From Streptomyces sp. NBC_00223 (GTDB lineage Bacteria; Actinomycetota; Actinomycetes; Streptomycetales; Streptomycetaceae), in the NCBI RefSeq assembly GCF_036199905.1, contig NZ_CP108109.1:5703501-5767500 (forward strand): a DNA stretch of 64,000 nt. Direction: 5' to 3'. Shown piece after piece: positions 56,858-64,000 of the stretch. The notes below the pieces were generated by a model. It did not search any database. It had not been told where the DNA came from and saw only the letters and a program-made list of their open reading frames with translations. Position 1 is the first letter of the stretch; every line of letters starts with the position of its first letter. The position numbers and the translations under genes are program-made.

Positions 56858-58236
56858 GCGATCGCCTCCAGGGGCTCGACAGCCGGTTCCGGGCGGCGGG
56901 CCCGGTCGCTGATCCGGATCAGCAGGGCCACGATGATCCAGTTGGTGACGACCGACGAGCCGCCCTGCGCCAGGAACGGCATCGCCAGACCGGTCAGCGG
57001 GATCAGGTCCATCACCCCGCCCGCGATCACGAACACCTGAAGCGCCAGGATCGAGGTCAGGCCCACCGCGAGCAGCCGCCCGAACGGGTCGCGGGTCGCC
57101 AGCGCCGCCCGGAAACCGCAGCAGGCCAGCAGCGCGTACAGCCCGAAGAGCCCGCACAGCCCGGCGAGTCCGCACTCCTCGCCCACGGTGGCCAGCACGA
57201 AGTCCGACTTGGTGGCGAAGCCGATCAGATACGAATAGCCCTGGCCGAGCCCGGTGCCGAGCAGACCGCCGTCGGCGAACGCGTAGAGCGACTGGGCGAG
57301 CTGGCCGGGCCCGAGCCCGGCGTCGGCCGTCGCGAACGGGTGCAGCCAGTCCTGCACCCTGCCGTGCACATACGGCTCGGTCCGGCTCGCGGCGGTGGCG
57401 CCCGCGGCGGCCATCAGCAGCCCCACGGCGGTCCAGCCCCGGCGGCCGGTGGCCACGTAGAGCATCACCACGAACAGGCAGAAGAACAGCAGCGAGGTGC
57501 CCAGGTCGTGTTCGAGCACCAGCATCCCGGCGCTCGTGAGCCAGATCACCAGCACCGGGCCGAGCACCCGGCCGGTGGGCAGTTGCAGCCGTCGCAGCCC
57601 CGGCACCCGGCGGCCGGTGTACGCCAGCGCCGCGCGGTTCGCCGACAGGTAACCGGCGAAGAACACCGCCAGCAGTACCTTCGCGAACTCGCCGGGCTGG
57701 AAGGAGAATCCGGCCGCCCTGATCCAGATCCGGGCGCCGTTGACCGCGGGGAAGAAGATCGGCACCACCATCAGCGCCAGCGCGGCCGTACCGCTGACGT
57801 ACACATAGCGGGCCAGCACCCGGTGGTCGGGCAGCACGAGCACCACCGCGACGAACAGCGCGACGCCGACCGCCGACCACAGCATCTGCGCGGGGGCGGC
57901 CCGCGGGCCCAGCGACGGTTCCAGGTCCAGCCGGTAGATCAGCACCAGACCGATCCCGTTGAGCAGCACCGCGATGGGCAGCAGCAGCGGATCGGCGTAC
58001 CGGGCGCGGGCCCGGACCGCGAGGTGGGCGAGCAGCGCGAGCAGGCCGAGGCCGGCGCCGTACGCCCCCGCGTCCGGCGGGACCGCGCCGCTCCTGGCGA
58101 GGCCGACCTCCGCGTAGCCGTACACGCAGATCCCGACGGCGGCGACGATCAGCGAGAGTTCGACACCGCGGCGGGCGGGCGCCGCCGGGGCCGACGGGGG
58201 AGCAAGGGTGGGCGCGGTCGCCGACGTTGCGCTCAT
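56854..58236 (-). CDS. FtsW/RodA/SpoVE-type peptidoglycan polymerase
   Basis: The 460-residue protein has about ten transmembrane helices and the SEDS signature residues, for example FQPGEFAKVLLAVF and LPTGRVLGPVLVIW, with a final QGGSSVVTNWIIVALL. SEDS proteins polymerise lipid II into glycan strands with a partner PBP, here the gene immediately downstream. The start ATG at 58236 precedes a Pro/Ala-rich cytoplasmic tail of about 25 residues. It is a second pair, distinct from the dcw-cluster ftsW/ftsI in the rest of the genome. Confidence 0.93.
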   Translation of the reverse strand: MSATSATAPTLAPPSAPAAPARRGVELSLIVAAVGICVYGYAEVGLARSGAVPPDAGAYGAGLGLLALLAHLAVRARARYADPLLLPIAVLLNGIGLVLIYRLDLEPSLGPRAAPAQMLWSAVGVALFVAVVLVLPDHRVLARYVYVSGTAALALMVVPIFFPAVNGARIWIRAAGFSFQPGEFAKVLLAVFFAGYLSANRAALAYTGRRVPGLRRLQLPTGRVLGPVLVIWLTSAGMLVLEHDLGTSLLFFCLFVVMLYVATGRRGWTAVGLLMAAAGATAASRTEPYVHGRVQDWLHPFATADAGLGPGQLAQSLYAFADGGLLGTGLGQGYSYLIGFATKSDFVLATVGEECGLAGLCGLFGLYALLACCGFRAALATRDPFGRLLAVGLTSILALQVFVIAGGVMDLIPLTGLAMPFLAQGGSSVVTNWIIVALLIRISDRARRPEPAVEPLEAIA

Positions 58237-58341
58237 GGGCGGTCACGCTAGCAATCGACGGGCGTTATGTCCGTTAGGTGAGCGCTCGGCCCGGCCCCTG
58301 ATTGGGCCGTGCGGGGCCCCCGGGCTGTCAGTGGCCGCGCG

Positions 58342-58357
58342 TAGGGTGAACGGTGTG
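58342..58357 (+). promoter_or_regulatory. Promoter with likely leaderless start of the pentapeptide gene
   Basis: TAGGGT (58342-58347) is a good -10 hexamer, and GTG (58355-58357) follows after 7 nt. The transcript may therefore begin at the start codon. No ribosome site is present, consistent with a leaderless mRNA. Confidence 0.55.
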
Positions 58358-59011
58358 ACCGTGCCCGACGAACTCGCCGACCTCCCGTACGCCGATCTGC
58401 TGCGCCCGCACACCGGACCCCTGGAGTCCGAGGGCGACTACGACACCGTGCACTTCGACCGGCTCGCCTTCGAGGACGGCGACCGTGCCAACGGCGCGCG
58501 CTTCCTCGAATCGGCGGTCACCGACTGCGTGCTGTCGGGGACGAATCTGCGCCGCACGCGGATCAACGACCTGTGGGTGTCCGGCACCCGCTTCACCGGC
58601 GTCACCCTGGCCGAGAGCGACTGGCTGGACTCCTCGCTGACCGGCTGCTCGCTGGCCGGCGTCGAAGCCTTCGGTTCCGTCCTGCGCCGGGTGGTCTTCC
58701 GCCGCTGCAAGCTGGACTCGGTGAATCTGCGCTCGGCGGCGCTGTACGACGTGGCCTTCGAGGACTGCGTGCTGCGTGAAGTGGACTTCGCCGAGGCCAA
58801 GCTCGACGGCGTGACCTTCCCCGGCAGCCGGATCGAGCGGGCCCGCTTCGGCCGCGCGACGCTGAAGAAGGCCGATCTGCGCGGCGCGGTCGCCATCGAC
58901 CTCGCCGACGGCTACGAGTCGCTGCGCGGCGCGGTCATCAGCTCCAGCCAACTGCTCGACCTGGCCCCGGCGCTGGCGCAGACCCTCGGCATCACGGTCC
59001 TGGACCGCTGA
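58355..59011 (+). CDS. Pentapeptide-repeat protein
   Basis: The 218-residue protein contains repeated A(D/N)LxX-like units: FLESAVTDCVLSGTNLRRTR, SLTGCSLAGVEAF, LDSVNLRSAALYDVAFEDC, REVDFAEAKLDGVTF and KKADLRGAVAID. These form a right-handed quadrilateral beta-helix as in MfpA/Qnr. A link to DNA gyrase protection has been shown for MfpA, but it cannot be assumed here. The GTG at 58355 seems to be a leaderless start. Confidence 0.88.
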   Translation: MTVPDELADLPYADLLRPHTGPLESEGDYDTVHFDRLAFEDGDRANGARFLESAVTDCVLSGTNLRRTRINDLWVSGTRFTGVTLAESDWLDSSLTGCSLAGVEAFGSVLRRVVFRRCKLDSVNLRSAALYDVAFEDCVLREVDFAEAKLDGVTFPGSRIERARFGRATLKKADLRGAVAIDLADGYESLRGAVISSSQLLDLAPALAQTLGITVLDR

Positions 59012-59093
59012 CTCCGCCGACGTTCCTCAACGGCCTGGCGCCTGTACGCAACAGTCCTCTTCCATCCTCGACCCTCTTGATCAGGAGACATCC

Positions 59094-59585
<492 letters not shown>

Positions 59586-59748
59586 TCGACAAGGGGGTCG
59601 CGGGACGCCCGGGGCGGCACGGGGGACGGTCGGCGGCACTGCCCTAGATGCGCGAATGCGCCATGGCAGAATCCGGACGATCGGTGGACATTGTCCGGAT
59701 CTCCCCCTGCTGGTTGGCTCTTCTTACCGCCTCAGCGAGGAAGGGACA

Positions 59749-60360
59749 GTGGCAGTGCAGGACATCGAGTTCCGTAGCGGACACCTTTGTGTCGACACGG
59801 ACCCTGCCCTGTGCGTTCCTTGCCAGGAGCGGTTGGATCGGCAACTCGCCTTGCTTCCCCGGGTATACGGCGAGTTGGAGGTTGCGCTCGTAACGGCGCC
59901 GAACTCCGGCGACCGAGTGACCGGCACTGCCCGGCCCGGCATCCCCCTGAACGGGCCGGCTGTCGAGGCGCGCGCCGAGATACGAGGCACTCTCGCCTCC
60001 TGGGCCGATCTGATTGTCGAGGGCCGCACCGTCCGCCTCCCCCTGCGGACGGTGCCGGCCCTCGCAGCCTTCCTCCGGCGTCACCTCGCCTGGCTGGCCG
60101 TACACCCGGCCGCCGACGACGCGGCGACGGAGATCGACGCACTGCTGCGGCGGTGCCTGGAGATCGCCCGGCCGCGCCCCGAGCGGCGGATTCTGAGCGC
60201 CAAGCAGATCTCCTGCGCCTGGCGTATTCCGGCGGGCCGGGTCCAGAGGCTCGCCGACGAACACCAGTGGCGCCGTCGCGGGGACGGCCGTCAGGTCTAC
60301 TACGCCCAGGAGGACGTCCTGGAGACCCTGGGCCGCGACCACTTCGAGAACATCTGCTGA
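59749..60360 (+). CDS. Unrecognised cysteine-containing protein, phage-like
   Basis: The 203-residue protein has DTDPALCVPCQERLDRQLALLPRVYGELEV near the N-terminus and a helical middle. Its C-terminal third (AKQISCAWRIPAGRVQRLADEHQWRRRGDGRQVYYAQEDVL) reads like a helix-turn-helix of the MerR/Xis type. The Cys-x2-Cys plus LLPRVYGELE start is common in actinophage and integrative-element proteins, in my recollection. Start GTG at 59749 has gagg eight bases upstream. No integrase or attachment site was seen nearby. Confidence 0.5.
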   Translation: MAVQDIEFRSGHLCVDTDPALCVPCQERLDRQLALLPRVYGELEVALVTAPNSGDRVTGTARPGIPLNGPAVEARAEIRGTLASWADLIVEGRTVRLPLRTVPALAAFLRRHLAWLAVHPAADDAATEIDALLRRCLEIARPRPERRILSAKQISCAWRIPAGRVQRLADEHQWRRRGDGRQVYYAQEDVLETLGRDHFENIC

Positions 60361-60623
60361 ACCTGAACCCCACTCACCGGACTCTCCCCCCACCCACCGC
60401 CACCGGACCCCCACGACCCCCCACCCGGAACACCCCTACCCGGAACCCCCGGTCCCCCCACACCGAGACCTCCGGCCGCACCCCGCCGGGCCCCTGATTT
60501 CCCCCCACACCGCACAAACGCTGTACGGCCCGCGAATCATCACGGGCCGTACAGCGTCAGGGGCGACAAACAACTGTGGACAAAAACGAAAAGCGACAGC
60601 GACGGTGCGAGAGAGACAGTGAA
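60361..60623. other. Pro-rich non-coding region with a strong hairpin
   Basis: The first 120 bp are an acccccc-rich stretch with no good codon use. A perfect 15-bp hairpin (60518-60532 and 60543-60557, 10-nt loop) follows; it can terminate both the upstream plus-strand gene and the minus-strand repeat protein gene. Confidence 0.7.
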
Positions 60624-60989
60624 TTACACAGTGACGGTGGGGGCCTGCACGGGCACCGATACCGTTTCCGGCCACCAGATGGCAGGAGAAAGGGTGACGC
60701 TTCTGATCGTCTCCGGCCACCAGATCGCGGGAGCGGCAGGGGCGGTCGTGGCAGGAGCGGCCTTAATCGCTCCCGGCCACCAGATCGCGGGTGAGACCGT
60801 GGTGGTCTGAACCTTCTCGGGCCACCAGATGGTGGGGCCGAGCGGGTCGCCCGGGGCGGTGGGGCGGTTGGGTACGGAAGGACCGGAGTCACCGTCCGTG
60901 ACCGCGACGGCTGAGCCGGCCGCTGACGTCAGAACGAGCACCAAAGCCGCGACAGTGGTAGTGCGTATCGTGTGCCGGTTACGCGACAT
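60624..60989 (-). CDS. Secreted small protein with four IWWP repeats
   Basis: The 121-residue protein has a signal peptide (SRNRHTIRTTTVAALVLVLT, cleavage near SAVA). A short DGDSGPSVPNRPTAPGDPLG spacer and four repeats follow: TIWWPEKVQTT, AIWWPGAIKAA, AIWWPETIRSV and AIWWPETVSVP. The intervening peptides are Thr/Ala/Pro-rich, with 15-, 20- and 15-residue periods. The repeat motif is not one I know. It could be a surface peptide, an adhesin-like repeat, or a precursor processed into tryptophan-rich peptides. The start at 60989 follows aagga; a start at 61025 would lie before the predicted transcription start. No maturation enzyme gene is adjacent; the LuxR-type regulator lies upstream. Confidence 0.7.
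   Translation of the reverse strand: MSRNRHTIRTTTVAALVLVLTSAAGSAVAVTDGDSGPSVPNRPTAPGDPLGPTIWWPEKVQTTTVSPAIWWPGAIKAAPATTAPAAPAIWWPETIRSVTLSPAIWWPETVSVPVQAPTVTV
60670..60830. repeat. Four ggccaccagat repeats within the IWWP gene
   Basis: The 11-mer ggccaccagat starts at 60670, 60715, 60775 and 60820, with 45-, 60- and 45-bp periods. It encodes the IWWP core on the minus strand. The surrounding bases are more divergent. Confidence 0.9.
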
Positions 60990-61027
60990 CGTTGTGGCAT
61001 CCTTCGAGGCAGGAGGGCGGGGCACTC

Positions 61028-61051
61028 GCTATAACGTGTACAGGTACACGT
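61028..61051 (-). promoter_or_regulatory. Promoter and palindromic operator of the IWWP gene
   Basis: The minus-strand -10 box tatagc (61028-61033) is contiguous with a perfect palindrome ACGTGTAC-AG-GTACACGT (61034-61051). The palindrome fills the -35/-10 spacer, so a bound regulator would control transcription directly. Confidence 0.7.
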
Positions 61052-61101
61052 AACTCTGCCAATGGTGCCAAAATCAGACAGTAGAAGGCCAGATTCCGGT
61101 A

Positions 61102-61133
61102 CTGCGTACTCGCGCCATTGCGTAAGTACGCAG
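61102..61133. promoter_or_regulatory. Second inverted repeat between the LuxR-type and IWWP genes
   Basis: CTGCGTACT (61102-61110) and AGTACGCAG (61125-61133) are perfect 9-bp arms with a 14-nt loop. It lies just past the stop of the LuxR-type gene and upstream of the IWWP promoter, so it could be a terminator or a second operator. Confidence 0.55.
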
Positions 61134-61145
61134 CTCAGAGGCGTC

Positions 61146-62153
61146 TCAAATAAGCCCGTGGGTCGCGGCGAGTACGCCCGCCTGGAACCGACTGTCCGCC
61201 TGAAGATATCTCATGATCTCAGACACCAGGCGGCTCACCGTGCGCAGGGACACCCCTAGTTTGCGGGCGATCCGCTCGTCTGTCAGCCCGTTCGCCAAAA
61301 GTCGTAGCGCGGTGCGGTGTTGGTCCGTCAACTCCCCGTCGGTTTCAAGGGTGTCGGCCGGTTTCGCAGAGTAAGGGGTGGACCGGAGCCAGCAGTCCTC
61401 GTACAGCGCCACGTACGACCGGACCAGAGCCGGCCCGCGGACGATGACGGCGGGGCCGCGGGGGTCGTCCGGGTCGGTGGAAACCATTGCGGAATGCGAA
61501 TCCGCGACAATCAGATCGAAAGGAACCTGTCCGGTCAGCCGGACTTCCGCACCGGTCGCCGCGAGATCCGCGAGGTATTTCCGCTGACGTGGTGCGGAAT
61601 TAATACTCTGGCCATAAATGGCCCGGACTTTCACCCCGCGCGCGATCATCGCGCTGTCCGTCGCCAGAGAACTCGCGAGAACTTCGCTCGGCGGCAGTGG
61701 GCCGGGGTGCATGGAGCCCACCGACTCGCTGATCGCGGCGCCGAAGTCACGGACGAACTGCCGACCGCGGCTGTCCCGCGTCACCAGCTCGACCTCGATC
61801 TCCGCGGTCTCGCGCATCACGGCGGGCCGGTAGCGGTCCATCAGGGACTCCGCGGCCCGGACGATCGCCGACAGCTCGTCGCGCTGCGTGCGAAGCGCCT
61901 CCCGCTGCCGCGCGAGCAGTTCGATCAGCGCGGTGTCCGGCTCGACCGGGTCGACCTCCTCGGGCATCCGCCCGGCGCGTATCAGCCCCAGCTCCCGCAG
62001 CTCCGACCAGCCGGCGGCGGCCTCGGCGTCGGTCAGCCCGATGCCGGCCGCGGCCTTCGCCGGAACGGAAGAGCCATTGACGCGCAGCGTCTGGTAAAGG
62101 GCGAGACCGATGTCACCGGCATCCGGTCCACCGCTGCGAACGGAATTGGCCAC
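61146..62153 (-). CDS. LuxR-type regulator with TrmB-like N-terminus and PLD-like domain
   Basis: The 335-residue protein starts with a TrmB-like winged helix (LALYQTLRVNGSSVPAKAAA) and a coiled coil with LARQREALRTQRDELSAIVR. A phospholipase-D-like sensing domain (KVRAIYGQSINSAPRQRKYL, VPFDLIVADSHSAMVSTD) is followed by a C-terminal LuxR-type helix-turn-helix (RTALRLLANGLTDERIARKLGVSLRTVSRL). Such proteins are frequent next to small secreted-peptide genes in streptomycetes. The likely target is the IWWP gene 156 bp downstream, through the palindromes between them. GTG at 62153 with aaaggggg upstream. Confidence 0.87.
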   Translation of the reverse strand: MANSVRSGGPDAGDIGLALYQTLRVNGSSVPAKAAAGIGLTDAEAAAGWSELRELGLIRAGRMPEEVDPVEPDTALIELLARQREALRTQRDELSAIVRAAESLMDRYRPAVMRETAEIEVELVTRDSRGRQFVRDFGAAISESVGSMHPGPLPPSEVLASSLATDSAMIARGVKVRAIYGQSINSAPRQRKYLADLAATGAEVRLTGQVPFDLIVADSHSAMVSTDPDDPRGPAVIVRGPALVRSYVALYEDCWLRSTPYSAKPADTLETDGELTDQHRTALRLLANGLTDERIARKLGVSLRTVSRLVSEIMRYLQADSRFQAGVLAATHGLI

Positions 62154-62558
62154 GGTATCCCCCTTTCATCACCGCGTGCCGAACGTGCGGTTCCTGCACG
62201 ACGTGGCGACTGCACCCGATGTGACTCTAGCAATGGATCGTCCCCGTGCCATCGGGTGAAGTCCGACCTTGCCAGGCGAGCGGCCCCGGGCCTGGGCCGG
62301 TGTGGTGTGGATCACCCGTGCCACGCAGCGGTTCTCACTGTGCGTACACGCTCCGGGGGCCGGGTAGGGGCTCCGGATATCCTCCGGTTCTGGTCCGGTT
62401 CCGCTCTGGTCCGGCGCCGATTTCGGTCCGATTCCGGGTCGGTACGGGGGTGCGGGGAGCTGTGCGGGGCCTGTGAGGGGTCGGTCCGGGGGTGCTCCGG
62501 GGGCCGGATCGGGGCAGTGGTGGTGTGCGAGGGGCGCGAGGGGCGGTGAGGTGAGCCG
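62154..62558. other. Divergent region between the LuxR-type and oxidoreductase genes
   Basis: 405 bp without a supported gene. The right part is a G/T-rich stretch with repeated ggtccg/ggttcc motifs (62390-62450). Promoters for both divergent genes should be here, but I cannot place them with confidence. Confidence 0.4.
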
Positions 62559-63689
62559 ATGGGACCGCTGGACGCGGCGCCCCTGCCGGTCGTACTGATC
62601 GGCGCGGGCAAGGTGGCCCACGCGGCGCACCTGCGGGAGATCCGCGACCTTCCGCACGCCCTGCGGCTCGTGGCCGTCGTGGAGAGCGACCCCGGCCGCC
62701 TCGCCGCCGTACGGGCCGCCGGTTTCCCGGACGCCGCCGCGTGCGCGACGCTCGACGAGGCCGTACGGGCGGGGGCGCGCGCCGCGCTGTGCTGCACACC
62801 CTGGTGGACGCACCGCGAGATCGTGCTCGCCTGCCTGGAGCTCGGGCTGCCCGTGCTGTGCGAGAAGCCGGTGAGCCTGGACCTCGCCGAGATCGACGAG
62901 CTGATCGCGGCCGAGCGCGCGGCCGGGGTGCCGGTCGCCGCCGGGTACATGAAGCGCCACGACCCGGTGGTGCGCCTCTTCCTCGACCACTGCCGGGAGC
63001 GCCTGGCCGTCGCCCGCCGGTTCACCGCCGACATCCACGACCCCAACGCGCCCCACCAGGTCGCGCACCTGCTGCCGTACGACCCGCCGCCGTACGGCCC
63101 CCAGCCCCCGCCCGCGGTGGCCGCCCTGGTCCGGGCGCTGGGGGAGGGGGCCGGCGACCTGCGGCGTGAGGTGTACGCGCGGGGGCTCGGCGGTTCGCTG
63201 ATCCACCAGGTCAATCTGGTGCACGCGGTGCTCGCGGACGGCGGCCCGGGGCTGTACGGGAAGCTGCTGCACGCCGACCAGTGGGCGGGCGGGAGCGCGG
63301 TGAGCTGCCGGTGGCGGCCGGACGACGGCTTCGCGGTCGACCTCACCCACGCGCGGCTGCCCGCGCACCGCCGTTACCGGGAAGTCCTCGAATTCACCGC
63401 CGAGGACGGTGTGGCCACGCTGACGCTGCCCTCGCCGTACGCCCGTGACGAGTCGGCGACGCTGAACGTCGAGACATGGGACGCGCGGACGGGGGTCGGG
63501 ACGCGGCGGATCCATACGGCGGAGCCGGGGCGGACCGGGTTCCGGGGGCAACTGGTCGCGTGGGCGCGGAGTCTGGGGGCGGGCGTCGGGGCCGGGGCGG
63601 GCGTGGCGGCGGCCGGGCCGCTGCCGGGGCTGGCGGAGGTGCGGCGGGACGCCGGGGTGGTGCGGGAGGCCGCGCTGCGGCTGGGCTGA
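62559..63689 (+). CDS. Gfo/Idh/MocA-family oxidoreductase
   Basis: The 376-residue protein has the NAD(P) Rossmann start PVVLIGAGKVAHAAHLREI, the family's E-K-P motif in LPVLCEKPVSLDLAEIDELI, and a substrate-binding C-terminal domain. It probably oxidises or reduces a sugar or inositol-like substrate; the exact substrate is not visible. The ATG at 62559 follows gaggtgagccg. The operon partner, if any, is outside the window. Confidence 0.85.
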   Translation: MGPLDAAPLPVVLIGAGKVAHAAHLREIRDLPHALRLVAVVESDPGRLAAVRAAGFPDAAACATLDEAVRAGARAALCCTPWWTHREIVLACLELGLPVLCEKPVSLDLAEIDELIAAERAAGVPVAAGYMKRHDPVVRLFLDHCRERLAVARRFTADIHDPNAPHQVAHLLPYDPPPYGPQPPPAVAALVRALGEGAGDLRREVYARGLGGSLIHQVNLVHAVLADGGPGLYGKLLHADQWAGGSAVSCRWRPDDGFAVDLTHARLPAHRRYREVLEFTAEDGVATLTLPSPYARDESATLNVETWDARTGVGTRRIHTAEPGRTGFRGQLVAWARSLGAGVGAGAGVAAAGPLPGLAEVRRDAGVVREAALRLG

Positions 63690-63911
63690 GCGAGCGGCTT
63701 TCGGCCGGCTCGGCGGTGCGTGGGCTGCGGCCTGTTCGGTTGAGCCCCACCCGACCCATCAGGGCCGGGAGTCGCCCTGCGTCACATATTGGCCTAGACC
63801 TATTGCTGCTGTGTGTACTCGCCCGCTAACTTCTAGCTGCGCGCGCAGCCAGGCACCACCTTCCCCCACCCGGCGGGCCCTCCGGCCTGCCCCGGAAAGG
63901 AGTTGTGCACC
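63690..63911. promoter_or_regulatory. Upstream region of a secreted protein gene with DasR-like site
   Basis: 222 bp. TGGCCTAGACCT (63790-63801) matches the DasR consensus TGGTCTAGACCA at 10 of 12 bases. A tagcat-like or ctaactt stretch follows, but no firm -10. A ggaaaggagt ribosome site (63893-63902) precedes the start at 63912. Confidence 0.5.
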
Positions 63912-64000
63912 ATGGCCACACGCTTCATGGCCCGTACCGGCTTGGTCCTCGGCACCGCCCTGCTCGGCATGGGAGTGCTCTCGTCCTCGGCGCAAGCCTC
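63912..64000 (+). CDS. Secreted protein (N-terminal part)
   Basis: Only 29 codons are in the window. They encode a signal peptide, MATRFMARTGLVLGTALLGM followed by GVLSSSAQA, with a cleavage site after SAQA. The family cannot be read from this piece. The DasR-like site upstream suggests a chitin- or GlcNAc-related secreted protein. Confidence 0.7.
   Translation, partial: MATRFMARTGLVLGTALLGMGVLSSSAQA

Noticed and set aside
60619..60810. Plus-strand ORF with SGHQIAG repeats opposite the IWWP gene
   Set aside because: The repeats are the complement of the IWWP codons. It lacks a signal peptide and a promoter, whereas the minus strand has both.

Overview
The window is a piece of a very GC-rich actinobacterial chromosome, almost certainly from the Streptomycetaceae (Streptomyces or a close relative). 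The support is a nickel superoxide dismutase with its SodX protease, a Kgd-type 2-oxoglutarate decarboxylase, an HspR-type operator before lon, a four-gene conservon (cvnABCD), whiJ-like XRE/DUF397/DUF6879 units, DasR-type operators at a chitinase, many GTG and TTG starts, and G/C at most third codon positions. From memory, sodX-sodN, kgd with a two-component pair, lon, a conservon and a FtsW/PBP pair follow the same order in the Streptomyces coelicolor core chromosome, so this looks like core backbone carrying accessory insertions. I see no rRNA, tRNA, CRISPR array, insertion sequence or integrase.

Region 1 (1-4.3 kb): partial sodX, sodN, an MDR oxidoreductase, a PadR/DUF4097 operon with a palindromic operator, and a small DUF6104 gene. 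Region 2 (4.4-18.2 kb): one plus-strand island. It encodes a trypsin-like protease with a VMAP-type tail, a MoxR AAA ATPase, a vWA/TPR protein, a short FxSxx-COOH-type peptide, its radical SAM enzyme (FxsB), an HExxH peptide-modifying enzyme, and a TIR/NB-ARC/TPR protein (FxsT). It ends in a 25-bp perfect hairpin. The layout suggests an NLR-like conflict or signalling system coupled to a ribosomally made modified peptide, and it is the most unusual system here.

Region 3 (18.2-31.4 kb): kgd, a sensor kinase/response regulator pair, a spermidine-synthase-like gene, a membrane-anchored zinc-ribbon protein with eight propeller-like repeats, lon behind a HAIR operator, a secreted GH25 muramidase and a MarR regulator. 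Region 4 (31.4-42.1 kb): a PP2C-like gene, the conservon, a StyA-like flavin monooxygenase, an NlpC/P60 hydrolase, and a GH18 chitinase under two DasR-like sites. Region 5 (42.1-52.9 kb) is accessory in character. It holds a TetR gene behind two tiny overlapping ORFs, a radical SAM/exonuclease/thymidylate-kinase-like operon downstream of an XRE-DUF6879 unit, a whiJ-like XRE-DUF397-ATPase unit with a segmental duplication of DUF397, a DUF6000 gene, and two divergent diiron proteins.

Region 6 (53-64 kb): CapA-like and NodB-like secreted enzymes, a PBP/FtsW pair, a pentapeptide-repeat protein, glutathione peroxidase, and an unrecognised phage-like gene. It also holds a secreted small protein with four IWWP repeats beside a LuxR-type regulator with palindromic operators, a Gfo/Idh/MocA oxidoreductase, and the start of a secreted protein behind a possible DasR site. 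Functions are assigned by reading motifs only. No database search was possible.
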